This document shows, piece by piece, positions 25,320-36,142 of a stretch of 64,000 nucleotides of DNA. The notes under the pieces were generated by a model. The model did not search any database and was not told where the DNA came from. It worked only from the letters and a program-made list of their open reading frames with translations. Origin of the DNA: Arabidopsis thaliana (lineage: Eukaryota > Streptophyta > Magnoliopsida > Brassicales > Brassicaceae); NCBI RefSeq assembly GCF_000001735.4, contig NC_003076.8, positions 26,167,835 through 26,231,834 of the forward strand, in the 5' to 3' direction. Each line of letters opens with the position of its first letter. Within the stretch, counting starts at the first letter, position 1. Both the position numbers and the translations under genes were made by a program.

Positions 25320-27600
25320 CAACTCCACCATGCAAAGTCAAGTTAGCTTTATAAAATTATGAAACATTTTTTTATAAGAAGAAGATGAAAAGATATGATG
25401 CCGTAACTAACGCCTTCCAACGAACAGACACGCCGACGGTTGAAATATCCAAAGACCAAAGCTAGTCAATGGCATTTCCGTAATTATAGAGAATGATAAG
25501 ACAAAACACCCCTCTTTGTTTTTTATTTATTCGAAATTACAATTTCACTTAATTTGTACTTTCAGCAATTTAATATTAACCATGTGAAATACTGACATCT
25601 TGTTTTTTTTTTCTTTGGTTTTGGTCCAGCATTTGTCTTCATTAATGTAAACCTACACAGAACTTATTTACGAAATGCCGTCGAATGTGAATCTTTCGAG
25701 GTAAGAATATGGCAATATGCTATCTTATTTCCGGTTATCGTGTCGCTATCGTAACGAGTGTGTAAACATATGGCAAAGAAGCTTGACCACCCTAGAACAA
25801 GCCAATAAGCCATTGTTGTTACTTGACATCTTAATATAATAAACATCAAATTTATCACGTTTTATAACTAAGTAAGATAGAAAACATTTATGAGATTGTT
25901 TTGGTTCACGACACGACATTCACGAGTCATCATGAAGCTTTGTAAAAAAAACATATATTCCAAACCACATCAGGCGCAACATAGTTTATTAGAGCATCCA
26001 CAACGGTGGAGCTCTCTCACTTAAACTCATAATTAAAATATTTAAAAATAATAGAAAGAAATCAGGGAGAGAAGCAATAGGAGAGAGTTTTATCAAATAA
26101 ACTCTCTGTAGAGAGATTTTGACACACATGAGAGAACCTCTACTTTACACATGTTTTAACTTTATTGGTGAATACCAATTAAGTAATTTAAATTTAATTA
26201 CATAATAAAACTCTAATAAAAATAATATTGTTTTATTCATTGCATACCCATTTTAGAGAGTCCACCGTTATGGATGGCCTTAGTAGTTCATTTGGTCCCA
26301 CCACTTAAGCTCTCATTTGTCATTAATAACTTAGGAATTACGTGAAATAAAACTTAGTTTATGATTTAGCTTACGTGAGGCGATCGTGAGTATAAATTAG
26401 AAAGAAGTACGATATGCATTGAAGAAAAATCCAACGAAAACTATAAGTATAAACATAGATGTGTCTAATTTCCACTACATATATGTGGGTTTAGTAAAGT
26501 TGAGTCGTTAACTAACATGAGTTGTTTTTCTTGGGTCAAACTGATAATTTTCTTAGCTTAAACCAAAGGAGAAGAAACCTCCAAGTTACAAGACTTCTCC
26601 AACACAATAAATTTTCCTCTAAAAAATGTTAGTAGATTTGATGATTATTTGTTTTGGATTTGTTTTTGAGCTTTGTTATGACAAAAGCGATTTTCTTTAC
26701 GTGTATTTATTTGTTGTAATATTATCTAGACAAGAAGATATAAAAACAACAAGTAAGTGAAGTTGTTGCTGGAAAAAATTATCTTTTAGCCTTTTGGTGA
26801 AATGAGAAATGCTTAACGTAATGAAATGATTAGTTAATTGGTAATTTCAGTGAGAAAGGTGATAAGGAGAGAAAAAGAGGTTTCTTGTATAGTGGGTGAA
26901 CTAAACCCCTTAACTAATTTTGACTCCTCCAAATGTAATCTCTTTCGCTCTCTAAATTGGGCCCCAAAGTCCAAATCAAAATAGCCACCAAACTCACCAA
27001 TGTCAAGTTCTGTCGGAGAAGTCAGTCTAACCGATTTCATTCTCACTTAAACAGTCATAAACACACTCTCCTGTTCAATCCGAAATTCAGTTAGGTTTTT
27101 AGTTGACTTCTGGTTTAGTTTTTTCATTTACTGATTTAGAGCAATTAGTAATCAAAGATTCAAATATGTCACCGTGAAACACAATTGCGTTAACCGTAAT
27201 TTTCTGTGATTGTTCTATTGCATTGCCAAAAGATTAATAGAAAATTTGAAATGAGTTACGTGTAAACTTATGAATCAAATGACAATCTAAGAGGCGATCA
27301 CTTAATCCAACAACGGATTAGAGAATATTATTTCGTAAAATACAGACATGTCTATAGAAAATCTAACCGAACCACAACGATAGTGGATGTGACATGAAAG
27401 TGTTTACGTCTACATGGAAAATTGTTATCGTCATCATTCATGAATTGAAAAGACAAACAGGTTATTTAATAACCAAGATATCGTTTTCATGTGATCAAAT
27501 CAATTATCTTATCAAATAAATTAACTAATTAAGTGATCTCTCCATCAACGACTCGGGTTGCCTAAAACTAATGACTAACAAAAATATTATAATTAGTTTT
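25320..27600. other. Intergenic region with a Tourist-like MITE, otherwise no gene
   Basis: About 2.3 kb between the RLCK promoter and tRNA-Arg. Apart from the MITE at 25992-26279 I see AT-rich DNA with short frames only. None of these frames shows a recognisable motif. Confidence 0.55.
25992..26279. mobile_element. Tourist-like MITE (PIF/Harbinger class)
   Basis: The left end GAGCATCCACAACGGTGGA is matched by the reverse complement of the right end, GGCCATCCATAACGGTGGA. Both continue into CTCTCT. The element is 288 bp, AT-rich and non-coding, and is flanked by the trinucleotide TTA on each side (25989-25991 and 26280-26282). A TTA duplication and short terminal inverted repeats are hallmarks of PIF/Harbinger MITEs. 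Confidence 0.82.
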
Positions 27601-27624
27601 GTTGCATAGCAAGAGATCAAATAG

Positions 27625-27697
27625 GCGCCTGTAGCTCAGTGGATAGAGCGTCTGTTTCCTAAGCAGAAGGTCGTAGGTTCGACCCCTACCTGGCGCG
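27625..27697 (+). tRNA. tRNA-Arg (anticodon CCT)
   Basis: A 73-nt cloverleaf: acceptor GCGCCTG, D-stem GCTC/GAGC, anticodon stem TCTGT/GCAGA around the loop TTCCTAA, T-stem GTAGG/CCTAC with TTCGACC, and 3' CTGGCGC plus discriminator G. The anticodon CCT reads AGG. One T-T mismatch sits at acceptor pair 6. There is no intron. A CAA lies just upstream (27617-27619) and TTTT follows at 27703, as expected for Pol III. Confidence 0.95.
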
Positions 27698-27766
27698 CTT
27701 CATTTTAAAATTCAATATATTTTAATTTTGTTTTGACTGGGAAAATTCCATGAGCATTAGTAACTT

Positions 27767-27815
27767 AAAGCCCATTAGTGGGCAAATTAAATGGGCCTTA
27801 TTAGCCTAAGCCCAT
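27767..27815. promoter_or_regulatory. Cluster of four Site II (TGGGCY) elements
   Basis: GCCCA at 27770-27774, TGGGC at 27779-27783, TGGGCC at 27792-27797 and GCCCA at 27810-27814 lie within 49 bp, about 60-110 bp upstream of the ATG of the next gene. Such motifs are typical TCP-binding elements of housekeeping promoters in Arabidopsis. Confidence 0.65.
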
Positions 27816-27875
27816 TATCAATAAAAACAAAACAGACTCAGGCCAACAAAAATTAGACAGAAATTAAGAGTGACA

Positions 27876-30278
27876 ATGGCACTGCTCGGCGACGACGGTC
27901 GTGGCTTCGATCTAGCCAGAAAACTTGAAGTTTCCGGCGTGTGGCGGACATGGCTCGGCGATTCTATTTACTCTTCTTTCCACCATTATCTTTCTTCTCC
28001 TTCTACCTGGGAAGCTTTCATGCGCGTTGATGAGTCCAAGTCTAGGGCTCAGATTCAGCTCCAGCTCCGCGTTCGTGCTCTCTTATTCGATAAAGCCACC
28101 GTCTCTCTTTTCCTTCGATCCAATACAATCGCCGCTTCTTCATCATCCTCTGCTTCCATTTCTGATGTCTCTTCCGTCGCGGTGTCTAAGCTCAATCCTA
28201 ATTGTAATGTTTGTTTCATTTTTTGGAGCTTTGTTCTATATGGCAATTTCGGTGTGTTGAATGTGAGGTTTTGGTTTTGCTTCGCTCTCAGATTTACAGC
28301 TACACGGAGATGATGTGTACTACACGTTGGAGAATGCTTCTCTTGAAAGTGGGTTTCAGCGAGAGGGAGGGATTCGCCACAATCCGAGCTTAACCAAGGT
28401 GATTCATTTCAAGGAGCTCTCGTTATATAAAATGTCTAAAATTTAAATTTGATTCAAAAGGTTTCACCTTCGGATAAATCCGAATCACTAAATGCTAGTT
28501 TTATGTTTGTTTGTTTATTTATCTTTCGTGCATCAGTTAATTTCTCTATTGTGATGTTTATTCAGAGCCTATCGAAGCCAAGTTTTACCTCTGGGACAAG
28601 AGGTAGTGAGTCTGATTTTAGTAATCTTTCTCAAAGGTCGAGGTTTGAGGAGTTACCAGACACTTGGTACACTCAGTTTATTTCAAGGTATGGTTTTAAG
28701 TATGGAATGTCTGTTGGAGGACAAGAATCTGATAAACGCACACCTGAAGGGATGTCTACTTACCTTAGAGTTGTAGATACTCATAAGAGAAAGCGTGCAC
28801 CTTTTTTAGAAGATCGAAGTTTAGCTCATATGAGTAGATCTAGTACACATCCTAGTTCTGGCTTTGATGGAAGTACTTCAGAAGATGATATACTTTTTCT
28901 TCCGGAGACAATGTTTAGAATGAACTGTGTACCTGAGACTGCCCTTTCGCCGATTACCAGAACACAAGACAACTTAAAAACAGAATTCTATGGGGTACTT
29001 GATACTTTACCGCAAGTTACTACCAGGAGTCATATTATGATCGAGAGGCTTGGGCTGATGCCTGAGTACCATAGAATGGAAGAAAGAGGAGTTTTACGCA
29101 GTAGAAAAGCTGAAAAAATGGGTTTTAGTGACGATCAAGCAGCTCTGGTGTCACGGAAAGTTGTTGCACGCATGCTTCTGACGATGGGATTTGAAGGTGC
29201 CACAGAGGTTCCGATTGATGTCTTCTCTCAGTTGGTTAGCCGACATATGAGTAAATTAGGCCGTATTTTGAAGCTTCTTACTGACAGCTACAAAAAAGAG
29301 TGTTCAGCAATGCAGTTGATTAAGATGTTCCTTAATACTACGGGATATAGGTGAGTTTCTTTTCAGTGGTGATGCCTCACTCAACTGATCTATGGGGATC
29401 TATCTTTGTTTAGTTTGGTTAAGTAATAAAACTTCAAATTTTAGTTTTGTTCATGTGATTAAATTTCACGCCTTTTTCCAGTAATCTTGGGAGTTTAGCA
29501 GAGATTGTTAAGGATGGTACTAGGAATCATCCTCCCCCAAATCAGAAACAACCACAAGTGCTTCAGCAACAGTTACATCTGCAGCAACAAGCTTCTCTCC
29601 GGTTACCGCAACAAGTATGTACATAATGGTTGTTGTTGCTCTTATCATTTGGCATTGTAATTGTTCATATAAATGGATTGTTATTTTCATGGTTTACCTT
29701 CTCTGAGTTCTTGATTCGATGTTATTGCAGATTCAGAGGCAAATGCATCCACAGATGCAGCAAATGGTTAATCCCCAAAATTTTCAGCAGCAGCAACAGC
29801 TAGAAAGAATGCGTAGGCGTCCAGTTACATCACCGCGACCCAACATGGATATGGAAAAGGATCGGCCGCTGGTTCAGGTAAAGCTAGAGAATCCTTCTGA
29901 AATGGCAGTAGATGGAAATGCCTTTAACCCTATGAACCCAAGACACCAGCAACAGCTACAGCAGCAACTCAGACAGCAACAACAAATTGCTGCCATGTCG
30001 AATATGCAACAACAGCCGGGCTATAACCAATTCAGACAATTGGCTTCAATGCAAATTCCACAGATGCAAACACCGTAAGTAACGTCTCGAAACTCAAAAA
30101 CATGGTTACATACCTACTAGACGGGTCTTGAAAGTTGTGTCCCCATTCTATTTGCAGCACACTAGGAACTGTCAGGGCTCAACCCGTTAAGGTTGAAGGA
30201 TTCGAACAACTAATGGGAGGGGATTCTTCTCTTAAACATGACTCGGATGATAAGCTGAGATCTCCACCTACCAAATAG
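27876..30278 (+). CDS. Conserved plant nuclear protein with Gln-rich tail (TFIID-subunit-like annotation)
   Basis: Six exons (27876-28203, 28292-28398, 28566-29350, 29482-29614, 29731-30074, 30158-30278) join in frame to 605 residues. The N-terminus (LARKLEVSGVWRTWLGD, then FHHYLSSPSTWEAFM) and the block GFSDDQAALVSRKVVARMLL followed by EVPIDVFSQLVSRHMSKLGR look like a folded helical module; the latter resembles a histone-fold-like segment. The C-terminal third is rich in Gln and Met (QMHPQMQQMVNPQNFQQQQQ), as in transcription co-regulators. It corresponds to At5g65540, which I recall as annotated 'transcription initiation factor TFIID subunit'. I cannot confirm that function from sequence. 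The start ATG follows the Site II cluster. Confidence 0.8.
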
Positions 30279-30575
30279 CATTATGTACAGAGACAAACTA
30301 CCCTGACCAAGGTACTTATTTGTGTTGCACTTGTACACAAAGTCCTGTTAGTTTAACTTTTTGGGTCAATATATTTATCTGATATTCATCTGTGTTTAGT
30401 TATCCTCATGTGTAAAAGAGAGAATCGGATTATAGGTTGACATCTTGTGGAATCACCAAGTTTTTGAATAAAATTAACATTGGTTATCACATTGATTGTG
30501 CCTTATTTCTCAACTCTTATTACACACATCGCTGACGTTGACAGAGAAGACAGTATAATTCTTCATTATTTTGCT

Positions 30576-31976
30576 CTACACTCCTGCTATAGGATTCTCC
30601 AGAAACTCGATAAAACCATCCGCATACTGATCTTGCAATCTCTTGTTCCCGAATATTTTCTTTTGCTGAGATGCAGCATTGTTCCTGTAGATCTTTCCTT
30701 CTTCTTCCACAACAACATGTCTGATTGTCTCTGCAACAGAAGCACTCGTGAACAGCCCGTCTCGCTCATTCCTTGGAATCTCCAAGCCTATATTCATCCC
30801 ACTGAGCAACCTAGCCACTAGCGGCTGGTCTAGGTTACATGGAAACATGATCAAAGGGACACCAAAGCTAAGCCCTTCCACAGCTGATCCCCAACCACAA
30901 TGAGTAACAAACCCACCAACTGAACCATGGCTCAGTATCTTGGTCTGAGGTACCCACTCGGTCCAAATGACTCCACGCTCTTTGACTCTCTCTTTGAACC
31001 CATCAGGTAGTAGCATAGAAGCTCTAGTCCTCTTCCTTAGCGTCCAAAAGAAAGGTAACCTGCAAAGCTCCAACCCATGAGCTAAACCTTGAATCTCTTC
31101 GTTACTAATTGTCACTTCAGTTCCTAAGGCTACATAAACCACAGACTTTGCTTGATGTCTGTCTAGCCATTCTCTGATGTCTAACCATGTTCCCTCGTCA
31201 TCTGCATCATCCATTGGTGTAGCCGGGAGTAAACCAATTGGAATCACAGGCTTTCCTTGGAGTTTACTGAGCAATTGAATCCACTCAGGTTCGAGTTCCA
31301 TACATGATCTAATCACAATAACCTCAGAGCCAACGTAAGCCAAACCCAATCTACAGTTGTCGTTCAATTCAACTCCAGTTACACCTGCCGTGGGATACTC
31401 CATGATCCTCTTAGCTTCAAAGAGACGGTAAACTATGTTGGTCTCAAACGGGACCCATGGTGGAGGCACGATAAGATCTTCAGCAGTCTTTCGAGGGTCA
31501 TGACCTTGAATCATGACTGATGCTGGCCCACCGATGATGATGATGGAAGCTGCGTTGAACGTGCAGAAGATGGCTCGTCTCACGCCGAGCTTCTCAGCGA
31601 TAGGCGGGACCCAATGGTGCAAGATATCATACACTATCCAGTTTGGTTTGGAAGCTTCTAAAAACTCTGTGAAAGCTTCAGAAAGCCCATCAAATGCTTT
31701 CTTCAGATAAGCTATGTGAGTCTCCGGGACATCAGTGGTGGCCTCAGCGTTCTCTGGGAGATGGTCGACGGTTTGACTTAACGGCAAAGAAACGAAATTC
31801 ACGGAAAGGTCGGAGGATATATTGGGAAGACGTGAAATGTTACGAGCTGTGGAGATGAAGGACACAGTATGGCCTTTCCTTGCTATGAGCTTTGAGAGTT
31901 GCAAGTAAGGAATCATGTGACCTAAAGCTAACCATGGGAACACTGCAACATGAAGCTTCGGTTTTGGCTCGGCCAT
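30576..31976 (-). CDS. UGT91B1: UDP-glycosyltransferase, family UGT91 (UGT91B1-like)
   Basis: An intronless 466-residue GT1 enzyme that would transfer sugar from a UDP-sugar to a small molecule or to an existing glycoside. The N-terminal acceptor domain begins LHVAVFPWLALGHMIPYLQL, with the catalytic His about residue 20. The C-terminal donor domain has the PSPG box WVPQTKILSHGSVGGFVTHC ending in LDQP; the usual HCGWNS is HCGWGS here. The box ends with Asp-Gln, as in UDP-glucose users. I start at MAEPKPKLHV; the in-frame codons above it are not family sequence. Members of UGT91 often extend sugar chains on flavonoids or terpenoids, but the substrate here cannot be read from sequence. Confidence 0.9.
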   Translation of the reverse strand: MAEPKPKLHVAVFPWLALGHMIPYLQLSKLIARKGHTVSFISTARNISRLPNISSDLSVNFVSLPLSQTVDHLPENAEATTDVPETHIAYLKKAFDGLSEAFTEFLEASKPNWIVYDILHHWVPPIAEKLGVRRAIFCTFNAASIIIIGGPASVMIQGHDPRKTAEDLIVPPPWVPFETNIVYRLFEAKRIMEYPTAGVTGVELNDNCRLGLAYVGSEVIVIRSCMELEPEWIQLLSKLQGKPVIPIGLLPATPMDDADDEGTWLDIREWLDRHQAKSVVYVALGTEVTISNEEIQGLAHGLELCRLPFFWTLRKRTRASMLLPDGFKERVKERGVIWTEWVPQTKILSHGSVGGFVTHCGWGSAVEGLSFGVPLIMFPCNLDQPLVARLLSGMNIGLEIPRNERDGLFTSASVAETIRHVVVEEEGKIYRNNAASQQKKIFGNKRLQDQYADGFIEFLENPIAGV

Positions 31977-32009
31977 GGTCTCTCTTCGTTGATAAACAAG
32001 CAAGACTCA

Positions 32010-33170
32010 GACTGATTCTCTAAAGCTCTTCTTCTTCTTCTGTTTGAACATCTGGTAGTCACAATGGCGGCTAAGTAGATGTACTCTTGACACGTCAAAA
32101 TCTCTATCTGTCGTGGGTCTTTGGAATCATGCGACATGCGGTAACAGATGTGTTTTTATTTGAAAAGTGTGAATCTTTTTTTTTTTTTTCTCTGAGAGAT
32201 TTTATTAGAACTAAAGCTCTTACATCCTCAAGAACAGAGGAACCACATAAGCTCAAAACCGGTTACACATATCCGGTTTCAGAGACACAGCAAACAAAAA
32301 CTTTAAGAAACGATGATTATGCAAGTTCTAAAATTCTAACAACTTTTCCAATCAATACTTTTCAAAGATTTGAAACTGAAATCACCATGTGGAATCTTCA
32401 ATATCTTCAATATCTTCAAATCCTTTTGTCCTCACTTGGTAATAATTAGACTTAAAGTGTGAATCTTATATCGTTGTATGAGTGTAAAATGATTAAAAAT
32501 TGTTTTGGTATATATCAAAAATGAAAACAAAAGACAACAATAATCATCTGGGCGTCTACAAACATCAAAGCCCACATTGGTCTGTTTTTCATCTCTTTTG
32601 ATCTACTCTGCATAGGAGATTAAATATAAGCAACAGAAGACAAAAATGTTGTCAGGAGTTAAAAAATGTTAGGTTCCATACCTAATAATTAGAACCAAGC
32701 TGCCACGCATGAAGCAGAGAAGCTAGGCAGAAGGAAAAGAGTTTGCTTCAAGAAGAAAGCTCAACGAGTTTGCTTCAAGGGCCTTCTCTTTAAGTAAAAA
32801 GACAACTCATTTAAAGAATTTACAGCTCCAGTGCCTTAATAAGTAAATATTGAGCCTTTGACAGCAATATTCATACTTGTTGTTTAGTTAAAGATCTAAG
32901 ATGAATCGGAGGAACGGCTATGCCAAAGTTTGAACCTGAAAACAAGTAAATCAAAATTCAGAAAAGAAAGATTAGAGCGTGAAATGGAATGGTAATGCAA
33001 CACATTTTAGCCAGAAAATATGAATATTTGTGCGCTACCTTTATTGTATGACCTGTAGCAATATCACAAGAAACAAGGCAACTTGCAGATTTTTCAGGTC
33101 GAGTCATGGATCAAAAGAATCTGAGTTCCAAAGAATTGCATGAGCCTCTGGCAAATTGATATAATATAGA
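32010..33170. other. Intergenic / PPR 3' region, no gene seen
   Basis: This stretch spans the UGT91 promoter and the 3' flank of the downstream-facing PPR gene. No coding frame is convincing. A long T run at 32178-32189 is noted. Confidence 0.5.
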
Positions 33171-33177
33171 AACCCCT

Positions 33178-35925
33178 TTATGTGCTATCAGGAGGTCCTT
33201 CGATTAGCAGTGAATATGTCTGAGAGCTAAACTTGCAGCCATTTTTCTCCATAACGTTGAATAGTTCATAAAATGCCTCTACAAGTCCCTGCTTCCCCAC
33301 ACCATCAATGATGATCTTCCAAGCTAATTCATCCTCATAATAACCACATTGAAGCAAATTCTGGAAAACCGAAGTACCTCTCTCTTTTTCTCCTTTTTTA
33401 TACAGCCCGCAAATCAAGACTTTGCAAGACTCTAGTTGCGGTAAGTGACCAACACAAATCATATCATCTACAACCTTTGCTGCTTCGTTATGCTTTTTCA
33501 GCTTGCAGCAACAGCTAAGAAGCGCATTGAAAACCAACTCACTAGGAGATATTCCTTCGTTTCGTTGCATGTGATCAAACACCTTTTCCGCAACTCTGAG
33601 ATTCCCAACTTCACAGATCCCTAGTATCAGTTTTTCATAGGATTTGGCGTTGGGAGTTACACTGTGTTCAACCATTTTCTCAAGAAGCTCAACAACAGTA
33701 TCAAACTCCATCATATTAGACATTGCACAGAGTTCTGGTTCACTGCCTTTCTGTTTTCCATATTTCATTTCTAACAGATGTTTGATCAGAGACAAAAACG
33801 TATGTTGAGAAGGTTCACAACCAGTATCACGCATGCGCTTGAGGACATCAAATGCAAAATTTGTCTGCCCTAGATCCCCATAACCTTTAATCAGAGAAGA
33901 ATAAGTGAACAAATCTGGGGAAACACCATTTTCCCTCATCTTTGCCATCATATCCTCAGCGTCTAGTAGTCTCCCTTCCCTACAATAGGTTTGAATAAAT
34001 GTTGTGTAAGTATGTGCATCGGGCTTTGTTCCAGAGGACAACATTTGCTGAAAACGACTATAAGCATGATCAAAATCCCCGTCTTTTAGCAATCTATGAA
34101 TCAATATTGTATCCGTACTAACTGTAGGCTGTAGACCAATCTTAACCATTTTTTCCTCCAACAACGTCGCTTCTTTCAATTTTCCATCGGCACATAACCC
34201 GTGAATCAGGGCATTAAAAGTCAACGAATTTGGCAAGCAATTCTTACTCAACATTTTCTCAAGCATAAGATGAGCTTCGTCTACTTTACCCGCCTTGCAG
34301 TATCCATCAATCAATGCAGTGTACATCACCACATTTGGATTTACACCTTTCTGCTCGAGAGAATCAAACAGGTCGCAGGCTTCTTCCACTCTTTTGCTTT
34401 TACACAAAGAATCTATCATACTAGTATATGTCCACTGGTCTGGAACTAATCCTCTATCATTCATCAAACTAAGTAATCTATATGCACTATCAAAATTACC
34501 AGATCTACACTGCCCATCGATTAATGAATTGTAAGTGACCACATCTGGAAGCACTTTACGCTCCAGCATTTTATTAAGCACTCCCATTGCTTTGTGAACA
34601 TTACTTTTACAATACCCCTTTATCAATTCATTGTATGTGCGTGTATTCGGGCTGAGTTTACGTGATTCCATCAACTCCACAACGTCTACAGCATCTTCAA
34701 TCATCCCCCGCTTACAATACCCATTAATCAATGCATTGTAAGTGATTACATTTGGCATCAACCCTTTCTCTAGCATCTGACCTAGCAACTCTCTAGCTTT
34801 CTCGAACTTACATTGGCTGCATAAACTATCAATTAGCACCGTATAAGTGTGAATATTCGGCTTAATGCCTGTCTCTTCCATCTCCTTAACCAAGTTAAGA
34901 GCTTCAGACTTCCGTTCTGATCCACACAAAGACTTTATGAGCACTGTATAAGTACGAACTGTTGGAAAACATTCGTCATCCTTCATTTTTACAAACAAGT
35001 CCATCGCTTCATCAATCCTTCTCGCTACACAAAGACCGTGTATAAGGTGAGTGTACGCAACCTCATTTCTACGGCAACCCTTCAAAGGCATCTCATTGAA
35101 GACCTTAAAAGCCGAATCTAAATCTTTCCTTTGACAATAACCCATAATCAAAGACGTATATGTGAAAAAATCAGGATCCAACCCAGCCTCAACTATCTTA
35201 CTCACATACTGATTCGCCTCTTCCACATTACCCAGCTTGCAATACCCATTAACCATTTTATTATATGTGTAAATGTTGGGACAAACCTTATCCTCCAACA
35301 TTTCCATATAAACCTGCTTCATTTCATCGACCAATCCAAATCTAGCCAACGAATTCAACAATGTGTTGTAACACCCAATAATAAGCTTATACTTAAGCTC
35401 AAATCTTTCGTCTTTATTCATCTTCCTACACAAATCTAAAACATACAAAGCGTCTCCCACTGAATCACAGCTCTTAATCATCAATAACCTGATCTTAAAC
35501 ACAACACCCACATATCCATTGTTGATGAGAAGAGTAAGAAGGGATGCATAGGAATATACACTGTGCTTGTATCTCGGATTCTGTGAGATCCAGTGAGAAA
35601 AATTAAGAGCTGTTTTCGGATCTAGATCGAGTGAGAATAGTGAAGAGACGTGAGAAGGGCTTATCGCAGAAACCATAGATTTCAAGGACGGAGATTTATG
35701 CCAATTAGGTTTAGAAAGAATTGATAGCAGACGGTGTGGAACACTCATTGAATCAGATTCTTCCTCCGGAAGATTGCGAAGTAGCGGAGACACGGAGCAA
35801 AACTGCCGGCGAGTGACCGGAGAAGGAACCGTAACATCCGTCGAGAATTTCTTCTTCAGGACTTCGAAGGCGGATACTGAACCAGTCAAACCCGAATTGC
35901 ACCGTGGTTGTATTCGACGGATCAT
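33178..35925 (-). CDS. P-class pentatricopeptide repeat protein, 915 aa
   Basis: A single intronless exon of 915 residues. The first 60 residues are Arg/Ser-rich with few acids (MIRRIQPRCNSGLTGSVSAF), consistent with an organelle, probably mitochondrial, targeting peptide. From about residue 180 to the end there are tandem 35-residue PPR motifs, recognisable by repeated TYN.LI.GYCK..... and similar cores (for example VTYNALINGYCKRG and VTYNSLIDGQCRSG). No E, DYW or SMR domain follows, so it is P-class, probably binding organellar RNA for stability or processing. It corresponds to At5g65560. It diverges from the next PPR gene across 208 bp. Confidence 0.92.
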   Translation of the reverse strand: MIRRIQPRCNSGLTGSVSAFEVLKKKFSTDVTVPSPVTRRQFCSVSPLLRNLPEEESDSMSVPHRLLSILSKPNWHKSPSLKSMVSAISPSHVSSLFSLDLDPKTALNFSHWISQNPRYKHSVYSYASLLTLLINNGYVGVVFKIRLLMIKSCDSVGDALYVLDLCRKMNKDERFELKYKLIIGCYNTLLNSLARFGLVDEMKQVYMEMLEDKVCPNIYTYNKMVNGYCKLGNVEEANQYVSKIVEAGLDPDFFTYTSLIMGYCQRKDLDSAFKVFNEMPLKGCRRNEVAYTHLIHGLCVARRIDEAMDLFVKMKDDECFPTVRTYTVLIKSLCGSERKSEALNLVKEMEETGIKPNIHTYTVLIDSLCSQCKFEKARELLGQMLEKGLMPNVITYNALINGYCKRGMIEDAVDVVELMESRKLSPNTRTYNELIKGYCKSNVHKAMGVLNKMLERKVLPDVVTYNSLIDGQCRSGNFDSAYRLLSLMNDRGLVPDQWTYTSMIDSLCKSKRVEEACDLFDSLEQKGVNPNVVMYTALIDGYCKAGKVDEAHLMLEKMLSKNCLPNSLTFNALIHGLCADGKLKEATLLEEKMVKIGLQPTVSTDTILIHRLLKDGDFDHAYSRFQQMLSSGTKPDAHTYTTFIQTYCREGRLLDAEDMMAKMRENGVSPDLFTYSSLIKGYGDLGQTNFAFDVLKRMRDTGCEPSQHTFLSLIKHLLEMKYGKQKGSEPELCAMSNMMEFDTVVELLEKMVEHSVTPNAKSYEKLILGICEVGNLRVAEKVFDHMQRNEGISPSELVFNALLSCCCKLKKHNEAAKVVDDMICVGHLPQLESCKVLICGLYKKGEKERGTSVFQNLLQCGYYEDELAWKIIIDGVGKQGLVEAFYELFNVMEKNGCKFSSQTYSLLIEGPPDST

Positions 35926-36019
35926 CGATGATCCGTGGCGTTTTGGATCTCTCCGATGATGAACACAGAAGAGAAAAAGGAGGAAACTTTGCAGAACGAA
36001 TCTTCAGAATCGGGGGTTT

Positions 36020-36142
36020 ATCTAATGGGCCTAAATGATCCTTAATGGGCTATTATTATATGTACAAGTTCGTCACCTTAATAAGCTGTTATATGTTCAA
36101 GTTCAACAATTTAATGGGCCTTGATGAGCTTTAATGGGCCGA
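36020..36142. promoter_or_regulatory. Bidirectional promoter with four Site II elements
   Basis: TGGGCC at 36026-36031, TGGGCT at 36046-36051, TGGGCC at 36115-36120 and TGGGCC at 36135-36140. Each is preceded by TTAA or CTAA, so the decamer TTAATGGGCC is nearly repeated. They lie between the divergent starts of two organellar PPR genes. Site II elements are known to drive genes for organelle and ribosome functions. The last copy overlaps the annotated-style ATG at 36134. Confidence 0.7.

Noticed and set aside
31974..32003. In-frame extension MLVYQRRET before the UGT91 start
   Set aside because: UGT proteins of this family start a few residues before the HVAVFPW strand, which MAEPKPKL already provides.
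34201..35439. Several plus-strand frames within the 915-aa PPR gene
   Set aside because: Antisense shadows of the repetitive PPR coding sequence.
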